64,000 nt of DNA from Apteryx mantelli (taxonomy: Eukaryota; Chordata; Aves; Apterygiformes; Apterygidae). The translations under genes and the position numbers were made by a program. This document shows positions 33,901 to 45,900 of the stretch, in pieces. Within the stretch, counting starts at the first letter, position 1, and each line of letters starts with the position of its first letter. The stretch is taken from the NCBI RefSeq assembly GCF_036417845.1, contig NC_089980.1, forward strand, positions 134,566,516 to 134,630,515, given 5' to 3'. Below the pieces are notes generated by a model. It was given only the letters and a program-made list of their open reading frames with translations. It was not told the origin of the DNA and searched no databases.

Positions 33901-36900
33901 ATAGGTCCCACACTCTTTCCCTGTTACTCTGTGTATGTGTGAAGATGGGGTTGGGGATGGTTGCACTAATTTTTGTGTATTATGGATGTTTTTGCTTTTG
34001 TTTAGCTCCAGACTTCGTGGATTTTTTGTGGCTCCTCAGACCAACAATTACACCTTCTGGATTCAGGCAGATGGTCAAGCATCTCTGTACTTGAGTTTGT
34101 CTCAAGATCCAGGATGTAAGGTATTACTGTTGGCACAGCAAAAATAAGAGGGTCAGGATAGGGAAGAGTTTTATTTAAGGTCATCACAAGTGAGAATTTC
34201 CCCAGTATGAATTGACTTATTGGCCCTTATTCTGCAGCTGTGACAGACTTAAATATGTATGATTATATTTGGTGTTTTACATTGGACCTTATCAGCAACT
34301 AAGCTCATGAAAGTTTCACTGTTGCATCCAGAGTCTTTGAACGTCTTTTCCGGGAGACATTTTCAGTAGTTCAACACATCACTCAGTCTGTGCAAGGGTA
34401 CCTGGAGGCTTTCTGTCCTACTTCTTTCTTTTACATCCTTTTTTGCCTGTAGAATTTCCACCCTCTGAAAACATTGGTCTTCCCCTCTGTAGCACTGAGG
34501 GGATGCTACAAATACAGGTAATTTGTCTCTTTAGGCTAGCCTTAAGCCTAATAACTGAACAGGGCTAGCAGAAGCATATAAACCTTCTCCTTATCTCTTA
34601 AAAATCTCTATATTACTGATCTTACAGACTTGTTATGTATACAGACTCAGAAGGCTGTAGACATGGTTCTTTCTTTTGTATTTGTGGGATGTGAGACAGA
34701 ATAGAAGTTATTCATGAAAAGGTGCATGGGGAAGTTATTAGGGCTAGGATCAGCCCTAGAAATTGCCTTCTTTCTGGTATTGAGCTCGCAGCCCTAAACC
34801 AAACCTTGTTGAGATGACGGCTTTTCCTGGATAATAAAACTGAAAGCATTATCCATCAACCCACTGCTATTAGTTATGAGCACAAGCCTCTTCTCTGTAC
34901 CACTGGAGCTGTGGTGCTGGACACAGTGACTTTTGGGGCTGGAGAAACAGCTCTGATTGATTTTGTTGGTTTGGACATAGGTAAGAATAGCTTCTCTCCC
35001 TGAGGGCATTTCTGAGTGGTCAGAGCACTGGGAGAAGAACTGGAGTGAAAGCTGGCAGCCCAAATCCCCCAAATTTGAGCTAACTGCTGGCTCGAAGTAC
35101 TACCTGGAAGCGCTGCATCATGGCAAGACACCCAGCAGCGGGATGAGAGTTGGCGTCCAGATACACAACACGTGGCTGAATCCCCACGTGGTGAACACCT
35201 ACTACCTGGAGAGACATGAAATTCGGGCTCGTGCCTTGCAGCTCCCAGAAGTGCAGGTCAGTGCTGCGTGCTTGACCCTGGGAGTTAGACTGGCCCTGAT
35301 TACACAGAGGGTAGCAAATCCTAACGGTAAAGGCCTTGGCCTTGCTAGACATGAAAGTGTGTTCCCACCTTCTTTTAACCTGCTGAGCTGATAGTGTCAT
35401 GCGAGCTGAAGCTGTACATGGCTTTTAATGCATATTGGCAGGCTGACGTAAACCCTATGTTTGCGTTATAATCTGCTAATGTGTTGAACTGAAAGCAATG
35501 CTGACTTCCCTCAGGATTTACCTCGCTAATTAGTGACTCGCTTTGTTACCTCAAGCTAATTTATACAAGTTTGGGGTACCTTTTTTTTTTTTTTAACACA
35601 CACAAATATGTGTTATCAAATCTGTCTCATATTGCAATCAGAGGACAAACTTTCAGCTTGATGAAGCTCTCAGTAGTGAAGGAAGTCTGTCCTGGTGGTT
35701 AATTCTTGGAGCTGCAGGTCCAGAGCTGGAGGGTATGTTTGTGGCTGTCATTGCATCTGCACAGGTCATGTGTCCCTTGCACTCCTGTTAATCTGAGAAT
35801 GGCGTGCATCAAAAGAGAGCATGGAGACCAAGAGCAGCTAAAAAGTAGCTGACAGGTCTCTCAATTTACAGAAGCTTAAAATGCTGGCCACAAAAAAGCT
35901 CCTTGGTCGAAGACCCGTATGGCAGGTTTGAATTCTGTATATCTTATGCAGTTCATATCTGTTTTTATTTGTTTATTTGCTTCTTTGCCTGTCAGATGTT
36001 GACTGTGTCAGGTACAGGGTGGTTCAGCATCTCCTGGAACAATGTATTCAGCAACATGATTCCCACAAATGCTACTGCTCACCAGGTAGGTATGGTTAAA
36101 CACAGAAAACCCAGTCTGTGCTGGGGTCTAATTGATGAAGCTGTGGCACTTAACAGCAGTCAAGGCCTAGAGGTTGAGATAAATTTTATATGGTCTAGTG
36201 ATGATTTTTGGTATTGTGGGTGTCTCTGTTTTTTTTGGGCTGAATCCCCGTGGGATTCTACAATGTATCATGGCATCTGATCTTGGCCTCTGCTGTCTGC
36301 AGCAAAGCCCATGTATGGTGCCTGTTAATCAGCCGTTTCACATATGGGACCTCACATACACCTCAGACATGTCTGAAGTCAGGAGCCACAGGCTACAGGA
36401 GCTCCAGACTGGTTTCTTCGGAATCACTGATATAGTGAACAAACATATTCTTGATACAGGAACTGCAGTCAGAATTGGCCACTGTCAAAACCACCCTGCA
36501 TGTCTCCGCTCTGTGATAGTCATTAGACATCTAGGCAGCACAGCTGATGGAGCCTGGAGGGGCATTCAGATGCCTGGGCTCTATGGGGCTGGTCGAATTG
36601 GCAAAAGAGTTAATTGGAGACTTGTCTCATCAAAGAGGCTAGGTGCTGTGCCTCGTGGTACCTGGCATGATGGTAGGTATCTGGTGGGGGATAAGCTGAA
36701 CCACTCTAATGCCAGCTGGTTGCATTGACCAAGCTCTCTGTTCAGTTACCTGCACAGAGGTGCCTGGTGCCACCTGAGATGTCCCAGGCTGTCCAGGCCA
36801 TCTGTACATGAGTGGCAGGAATAGTATAGTTCTTCCAATAAATCTGCACCCTTCTGATGAGGCTACTGGAGGCCTATGGGATGTCTCACACTCCTTCACA

Positions 36901-39900
36901 GCACACTCAGCTGGAAGCTCAAACTCTGTTTTGAGCTGATTTTACCATCTGGCTGCCTGCTTGGTCAGAACTGCCTTGCCATCCATCCCTATTTGATGAA
37001 AAATGCAGTGATGACTTAATGTGTTGAAACTTTCTGCTGAAACGTGCCAGTTGCTATTGTACTGTGACTGCCTTTCACTTTCTTTTTTTTAAGGTACAAA
37101 TAGCAATAGAGGAACTTCTTTCAGTAGGATGTGAAACTGAGCCATCTTCTGCTAAAATCCTTTTCCAGAATGGCTTTGAGAAAGGTAGTGATTTTCTTTG
37201 ACAAATAAGCAGTATTCGCTGTGACAGCTGATTCTTTTTATAGTGTAAATGTACTTTTAATAACAGTAAATGTACACTTTTAAAGATTTTAAATACACAC
37301 TTTTTTTCCCTCAGGTATTCATTATTTGTATTTATTCTGATGAAGGAGCTTATGGTACTTATATGAAAAACATGATTAATATATCAACAAAACTCTTCCT
37401 GAAATGTATTACATGACTCAGTCATGTACTGCAGCACACTTATCAGAGTAGGTGATATGTTTTGGTGGTTAGGAACATGAGGCATGGAGACAAAAAAAAT
37501 GCAAGTCCTGGGGCATGTGAAATTTTTCATGTTTCAGTATATCTACTGGGGAAGCAAATTTGATAGAGCCCCTAGCAACAGCTCAAGTTGATTCTGACTC
37601 TGGAGATCTTTGCTTTCAGTCTTTCTTGATGACTGCTGCATTCATTCAGTGCAGCAATGCAAATATCTGGGGTATACTTGACTGGTCAGGCAAGGTATAA
37701 AATATTAGCTTTTGTAAAAATCATAGATAACTTTCTAACATGAAGGTATTGCACCAATTGGAAAGTAACTCTCTTATATCTGTCAGGAATGCCAAAAAGT
37801 GGCTCCCTAGAGACTACTTATTGTGTCCTTATATTCAGCATGAACAGAGAACAGGTCCCAGCCAGTAATATACATATTTGGTGGTTGACTCTTCCAAGTG
37901 GAGGAAAGCAATGAGTTAAATTAACAGGAGAGGGATGGAAATTTTAGGCATAAAAATGGAGATAGCAACTAGACATTATAAGTCTAATTATGTGATCCCA
38001 AAGCTACAATTCTACCAAGAAAAAAAGAGAATAACTTTAGCTAAAAGCTGGTGATAGTTCAACATTAAAGTGGGAATAAAAAAAAAAAAAGATATGTAAC
38101 AAATAGAACAAAGGGGGGGGATTTTTTTTTTTTCTAAAATGTAGAAAATATTTAAAGATAGCATAACAATGATAAAACTGCGGTGAACAGACTCCAGGAC
38201 AATACAAAACAGCCACACGTGTTTAGACCTAGAGTTCATCAAACCCAATGTCCTGTCTTCAGCACCAAAATAGGTGCCTGGGAAAGAATAAAAACTGGAT
38301 GAACATGCATCTTAGTTCTCTCCAAATCCAAAGTTTTTTTCATCTCAGTTAATTTCTTGAGCCTGATATGTTTTGTTAATTTAATAGACTTCAGTGGTGC
38401 TGCCTTCCAAGTACTTGCATAGCCTCCCCTTGAACACAGCTAAACTTATTACATTCATAATATTTTTCAGCAAAGATTTTTAACAGGAACTTGTCCCCTA
38501 TGATATTCATCTGATAGACTCTGTTTCTTTTATTGGAGGAAAGGGTGAATGGTTAGTATCTACTGATGGAACAAAGCCTCTTACTTATATACTAGGAACA
38601 AAAGAAATCTTAGCAATTTTTGTCAGTGTGGCTGATAACCCTGTGGAACAAGCTCCCAGAGGGGAGCTTGATGTATTGATTTCCAGCTTTGCCTGAGTAT
38701 TATCTGCAAGGAAAGGGTGTATTTAGTCAAACACTCTGTTTGGCTCAAGACAGTAGTATTTGGCATGAAGTTTTGTGGTCAAAACAGGGATCTAATTGTC
38801 CCGCTTGCCTTTCAGTATCCTTTACCTAGGAGACAACTGCCATCTGAGTGTTCAAAATTTATCTGGGCGGGAGAATCTGTAAGAGTAGGACTGTGTTCAA
38901 AAATTTTTGAATGTCTGTTTCCTGTATTTTCATCCCCTTTGGTTTTTTTTGATCTCTGTCAGATACAAAGGACTCTGTCACCACAGGGCGCATCATCAGT
39001 GCGACAGAGCCCTTCTGTGGGAGGTTCAGCGTTCACAGACCAGAACAGCTGGTGAAAACTTCCCCATCAACTTTGCCGAGATATGATCTCACGGAATACA
39101 CACACGTAAGTGGCTGCTCTTGTTGAGTATGTTGTGTTGGGGAGCGGATGCTCGGAGCCGAATTAGCAGCATAAAATTATCCAGTCTCTTTAGCCTTCCC
39201 CCAAACTCACAAAGGATCGTGTCTCGGGGCTATGGTCACTGGTCATGGACAAAGCAGAGTTCTCTGCATTTCTCTGCAAAGGGATGCTTGACCAAGTGGA
39301 TAGTTTGGGGCCCCGGAGAAATGGATACAGTCTAGCACAGCTGGCTGTCCTCTGCTCCTGATGGTGCAGCCCCTGATGAGGGAGAGGAAGGTGGGATGGT
39401 GGCGTTCCCCCATGGTGCTGGGGAAGAGTGATGCAGAAATGGCCCGTCCTTGACAAGACAGAAGCCTCCAAGGATCATTTGAAGTACATGCAGTAGCACA
39501 TAGGACACCTGAATGCCAGGGCTCCATCTCCGCTAGGCATGTTCAAGGCTTCTTGGCCTCATGGGGAGGGATCTGGTGCTGACCTTGAACAAGATCCTTC
39601 CCTACTAATGTGAGGTGGGATTGAATCGGAATGTCTTCTACATGTCTTCTACAGACATGACATATTATCTCTATTTTGATTTGTGAAAGATTTTTTTCCA
39701 TTCTGTTTTCGCAGGTGTGTTTTGCACATAAAGGACATATGAGCAAAATCCTTCATATCTCGGTATCTTACACCAATGTCTCTTTCTGCTCAGTGAAGAG
39801 GAATCTCACCTGCCAGTGGGATTTTAATGAGAGCCACCTAAAAAGGTATCCAGATACCTAGTCTCCAGTGATAACACTTTCCACAGTAGGCAATATGTTA

Positions 39901-42900
39901 GGAAAAGTGGGCATAGAAAGTTCTTATTTGAACAGGAGCACATCATGAGTTGTGGTAAATTGAGACATGTCCTGTCTCTGCAGAGACATGCCTTGACCTT
40001 GCTTTCAGCTCTCCTGAAAGAGAAAATATCTTAAATTTCTGTCAGTACCAGCTTCATATATGTCAAACCCTGTGAGAGCAGTAATTTTCTTGTACTATTT
40101 GACTTTGTCTCTGCTTTATGAGCACCGTACAAAGCAAGTCTGGCCAGTCAATGCTCCCAGTTCCAAGAAGTGGGAATGCTGTCTCCAAGGATATTCTATT
40201 CTTTCAGCTTTATTAACTACTTGAAGCAATAAATTCTGAGAACTTCCTGAGTAAATTTGCATGTTCCTTGTTTTACGCACTATCTCACCATAGTAATGCA
40301 CACTGGTTGGAGAGCTTGTTATGTCTCTAGCAGGCACACCAGAAAGTTTCAAAGGCATTAATTTCCTGGTTTCTTTGGCAACACTCAGTGAATTTTTGCA
40401 GTGAGACAGAAAGATGTATTGCAGTTTGCTGTCAGGGAACTTATGGGACCGCAGGTTGATAATGTTTTTGGACGTTGGCATAATCTTTGTTTCACTTAAA
40501 ATAAATGGGTGAGAAACCCTTCTGACAGGTGTGAAGTTAGGGGCAGGCAAACAAAAAGAATCAGTGGTCTCTGAAGAACTTCTGGAAGTGAAGTTGGGAG
40601 CTTGGGTTTTTTGTAAGGTTTGCCAAGGGGTCTGCGTGGGTGGGTGGGTAGGTGGATGGTCCTGGAAGGGGAGGATGGGACAGATTCCTGAAATAGCATC
40701 CTTGTAAGAATTTGACTCCTGGGACTGAAGTTGATGGCTAAACATGGCATGATTAGGAGATGTGCTTGCTCAGATCTGTAGTCTAGATTCACATTTATGT
40801 CCATTACATGATGGAGAGAGCTGAGGCCTTGAGCGGTGCCTGATATTCCCAAGGGACCTGAACTCTGTGTTGAATTTAAGTGAGCTAGACCATTTTATGT
40901 GTGGACATGGGTAGTTTAAAGCACTGTTCAGAGTTCAGGACCTGGATAAGCTGCTGTGTGTAGGTAGTTGCTGTTCTGTCGAGCTCCTTGATGCTATGGA
41001 AGTGTTTTTGCCAAAAATAGAGCAGTGGTAGTTGTTGCCACGTGCTGAATCTCTTGATGCAGAGGAGGGTATCTAAGCAGAGATGTAAAGACTTCATCCC
41101 CCCTGTGGGGCACCTAACAGAGAGGCTTGGACAGGGTAACCACAAGCCACGGAGCCAGTGTGCTGCGTATAAGCGAGGCAATAGTAATAAGAAGAATACA
41201 TGAGGTGATCTGGAGGCTTAACAAAGCCCCTCAGTTGTTGCAACTGCCTCACAGCAAGGAGGTGAGGACCAGCCCTGGTGGTATCTTTCAGCTGGACGTT
41301 TACCTGCACCGACCTCTGGAAGGGATGTGTGAATCGATCTGCGCTCCTCCAGGACCTCCCTGCCAATTCCCCAGTGTTTGTGCATCAGATTGATTTGCTG
41401 ATCCCTGAGATGCAAAAGGAGACCTCCAAGTCATTTTACCTTGACGAACTCGTCATCACAGACAGCAATGTGACTGGTAAAGGAATCAGGTTTTTTTTCT
41501 TCTTAATGTTGCTCTCTCTCCAGGACCCTCCATGCAAAACTGAAATGTTTGGTTGGCTAAAATTTTTTTCAGAGGGGAAGGGCGCTTCACAGCAGACACT
41601 AAAACCTTTCTTTTTGTTTTCTTGAACTTACATTTTTTTGTGAAAGTAATCAAGAAGGAATTATCAAACATGAACATTCTTAGCCTATTTGCAAATATGT
41701 TTCAATATGTAATAGTGGTCTTGTCCAAACAGAAAATCAAAAGTGGGTGTGTTTCCAGCATGTGAAATGGAAATAACCTAGGTATTGTGACATCTGGTCT
41801 CCCACCTGTAATGAATGATTGTCGTCTTTTCAGTTTCTCAGAGGGATCCCAAACCATCTCAGCCAGATGGGAGGATAATTGAAGCAGTAACTGTGGTGGG
41901 GTCTTCTCCCACTTACAATGTGTCCTTGCTGGTGTCTGGCTGTGGTGCAAGTCTGCCCCTTCTCTCACTAAGGTACGGACAGTGAGTAGATTATCTCACA
42001 CTCTGTAGTAGCTCTTGTAGTTCCCCCTGACATGTGTGGATCTGGTTGTCATCTAAGACAGGACATGAGGCAGTGGAACATAAGTCTGGGTTGGATGGGA
42101 ATTTCCTTGGTATCTTCTCTAGTCATCTCAAATGGTCTATGTTCAGGCTGTGTTTAGACTACTGAATCCTGCACAGATGTCTGTGCTCAGTGGGTGGTAT
42201 TCAGTTCAAAATTAAACTACCTAATTTCAGTCTCAGCATTTGGGTGTTTTGGGTTTTGTTGACCATGTAGGAGCTTGAACATACCTTTATTAAGATGTCT
42301 AAAATATATCTGATTCTGGTATTGAAGCTGCACTGTATGAGTGGGGTACAAGTGCCTAATGTATTTCAGATACCTTGGGGTATCTAAGACTTCTGCATGG
42401 GCCACCAAGATATGACTTAGAGCTAGCAGATCTAAGCCCTTCTGGAACAGCTGGAGATCCAGAGAGAGATGCTGGACACCTCTAATGACAGCAGTTGTCA
42501 TCCTAGGAAATGGAAGCCCACTTTATTTCTCCTTGTTTGGAGAGATGGTTTCTACTCTGGAAGTCCCAATAATGAACTTAGAGGCAGGGCCATAGGCTAA
42601 TGAGATCAGAAAGAACAATATTGAAGGACTGAACTGACAGAGAACAGCCTTGTAAAAATTGGGTTATATTCAGATGAGTCAGCAAGGACCTGATGGGGCC
42701 AGAGCCAATGCAAGGGAGATGCTGGAACGATGCAGCCTCTGCTCCCCTTGGTTTGGCTCAGTGGCTCACATCTGGGAGAAGAACATGAACTTCAGCTCTG
42801 CTGTGACTTAAGTTGGTTTCTCACCTTCTGATCTCTCCCTTTTCAAGCAAAAACAAAGAAATGTAACTTTTAGTTTTGGGGTTCACACAAAACAACAAAA

Positions 42901-45900
42901 AAAAAGTTTTGGGGTGCACATCAAAACACACTGCTTGAGAGGTCTCGAAAGACAGTTAGATTTTTCCTTTCAGAAGTGGTTAAGATCTGAAGAAAATTAG
43001 GCAGTTGAGTCTGGTTTCCAGAACAGCGAAGCGTTTGGATCTCCCAGCGAAATCTATGGCTTGAGTGAATTTGTCGATCGCCTGTTGAGGTTCAGAGAAA
43101 CACAGCCCAAGTCAGCACGAATAAAGAGACTGACATGACCCAGTTTATACCTCAGTGTTCCCAACATGGTGACCATTCAGCAGCAGTTCAGGTCCTTGTT
43201 CTGCAAAGCCCAAGTCTGAGCGGTCTTTTGGTAAAACAGTTAAGTCACTGTTCAGACCTAGCTGTTCTACAGAAGACAATTTATAGGATTAGCACAGCAT
43301 AGAAGGATTTGACTTGTAAAGGTCTCTCACCTAGGAGTACACTTAACTGATCATGTCAAGTTTAGTATTTCAGCACAAGTTACCAATGATAAAGGCAAGG
43401 ATGAGAAGATGGGGGAGTGTCTGTGAGGTTTGTTGGGTATAAATTGTGGTACAATCAATAGAAAGGAGAATTTTTTTACTTGCGTGTAGCCTTAAGACTG
43501 GCACTGGAATGCTACATACTGCATTGAGCACATTTTTAAAGGGGTTTCAGAAAAAAATGGAAGAAAACAGCTATAAACATGATTGTGGAGTGAAAGAAAA
43601 TGCCTTGCAGAGCAAGATTTAAGAAGCTCAATCTGTTTAGTTTATCAAAAAGAGGATTAAGAGGTGGATTAGTAATAATAGTACCTCTCACCAGGAAAAA
43701 ACATGCTTGGCATTGGTGGGCTTTTATGCTTCACAGAGAGACATGAGCAAAATCCGTGTATGATGCTGCAGCCAGACTGCAACGAGAAATCAGTGCATGC
43801 TTTAAAAATGGGCAGGCTACTTGCTGTCTTTGGATATTTTCAAAATAAAACTGGCTCTTTCTCTTAACTGAGCTCATGCTATGCTTTAGTCTAACATAAC
43901 TTGCTGCGATCAGAGTCAGGGCTACTGGATAAAATCCGATGTCCCAGCTGTACGTCGGACTAGAGAGCCCAGTGGTCCTTTTGGTTTCATATTCTCTAAA
44001 TTTCATCGGCAGAAGTCCAGGCTGAACTCGGAGACTTTAGCTGTTATGTAGACACATAACCACATGGTGGCATCATTGTACCGCAGAGATTCTTCCCCCC
44101 CCCCCCTCCCTTTTTTTTTCTTTCAAAAAAGGAGAAAGTTTTAGTGGCAAAGTAGAAAATATTTTAGGTCTTAGAAACTGGCCTTCGTGTGAACTAGGAT
44201 ACACAATATTGGTCTCCATTCCTTGCTGTAATTCAGCACTGCTGAGGTTTTGATATTCTGGGGAGACTACAGAATGAAATGTGAGTGAGGGCTATATGTA
44301 CGTAAAGGTAGGGAGGTTTCTTGCCTTCCTCTGTCTGCTGCTGCTGCTTTGGCTGCACTGAGGTGGGTCTTAAAAACGCCCTTCTTGGAGCATGATTCAC
44401 TTGAGCTTGGTGTTGTATGAACTATTTCTTCCATTTAAACAGGTGTTTTTCCGTCATTTCCTGTTGTGTGCAATGCCAGCATCATGGGAGAGCATGCGGG
44501 GAGTAACTGAGTCTATTAGGGGTGCAAATATGTTCTTGTTAGGTCCTTCAAGAATGTTGCTCCCATGCATTCCTATGAGGGTAGGAGCAAAGGTTCATAT
44601 GGCAGTTGTCTTGAAGAATCATAGCTCCAGAGGTAAGAAACCCTGCTGCTGTTCAAGGACCTGTAGAACAAGGACAGATACTTGCTGCAACTTAATCTAG
44701 CCTGGAAAATGATATTTAGGGAGCTGGAGCAAAGGTCTGGTGAACATGACTGATCCCTCCAGCATCAGTGCGTTCAAGATGCCAAGACCAGATTAATTTT
44801 ATGTTTGTTTTCTGCTGCTGGTCACACAAGGGTATCACCAGTGGGGTTCCTGACTGCTAATGCCTTCGTGTGAACTCTCTCTGTCACGCAGAAGTGCTTT
44901 GCTTTTGGATGGCTCTGAGGAAGACGGCAAACTCTCTGTCTCCACAGAGGATGCAAGAATCAGCCTCACTGTTCAGAGACTGCAAAAGTCATCTCCACCT
45001 ATTGGAGGGACCTTCCGCATCCACCTGGCCAATACAGTGATATCAGGTAAGAGAAAGGGTGAGTAGGAGTCCAGGATTTCATTTGTAGGAAGCCAAGTGA
45101 AGAGAGAAGACTGAACCTTGAAAATGCTCAAAGAACAGGCTGGCAGATCAAACCCTTTGGGATGGCTGATAGAGCTTTGCATTTGTTGTCCTTAAAAAAC
45201 AGGAGTTAAGGATTACAGGGAGGGAAGTATTTCTAGAGGTTAATTATGGGATTGCTCCAAAATGCATTCAGCCACTCTGAAATACTTGTCTTAATATTAA
45301 AGGATTTTGGATCAGAGCCTGAACTGGGATTTTGCATCCGAAGGTTTCACTACACTGATGTTTCTCCAGCACATGTACTTCTGGTCCTCTTGAATGACAA
45401 TGCTGATATTGTTGCAAGCTATGAATAGCTTTTCCCTTATCAGAAGCTTTTCCAAAACTGCAATTAGTAACACTCCTCTTGAGTTTCCCTCTGCATTTCA
45501 TAACACCAGCCTGCAAGTGAGACTCATGCAATTTATCAGGGAATTAATTCACTCCCAGGATTACTGGAATTGTTTTGGTTTGCAGACACCACAAAAGCTT
45601 TTGTGCATAGAGTTGATTTGATTAAGTTCTGGACTGCAGAACTGGTGACTTGTAGTTAGAAATTAAAATCATAAAATAGGAAGAAGCAAGCTTAGAATAT
45701 TCATGAAATGACTCTTCTTCATGTTGTCATTTAAGACTTTTCTGAAATATCTCATAACTACAGCTAAAGGTGAACTCAATAGTTCCCTGCCTTGAAGATC
45801 TACTTTTCTAAAATGAACTCCATTTCTCTTGCCCTGTTGCCTTTCCCTGCTGCCCTTTCCCTTCTTTCTTATGAATAAGTTCAGGGAAATTTATTGTCTT

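Noticed and set aside
36001..36120. Possible viral or LTR elements in introns
   Set aside because: No reverse transcriptase, gag, integrase or paired long terminal repeats could be recognised in any intron.
36198..36728. 176-codon ORF in intron 17
   Set aside because: It sits between exons 17 and 18 with correct splice signals around it, has no recognisable family features, and would not join the PKHD1 frame.
40116..40745. 209-codon ORF on the minus strand within intron 20
   Set aside because: No signal, domain or motif; it is flanked by PKHD1 exons 20 and 21 on the opposite strand and there is no supporting splice structure. Best explained as chance.
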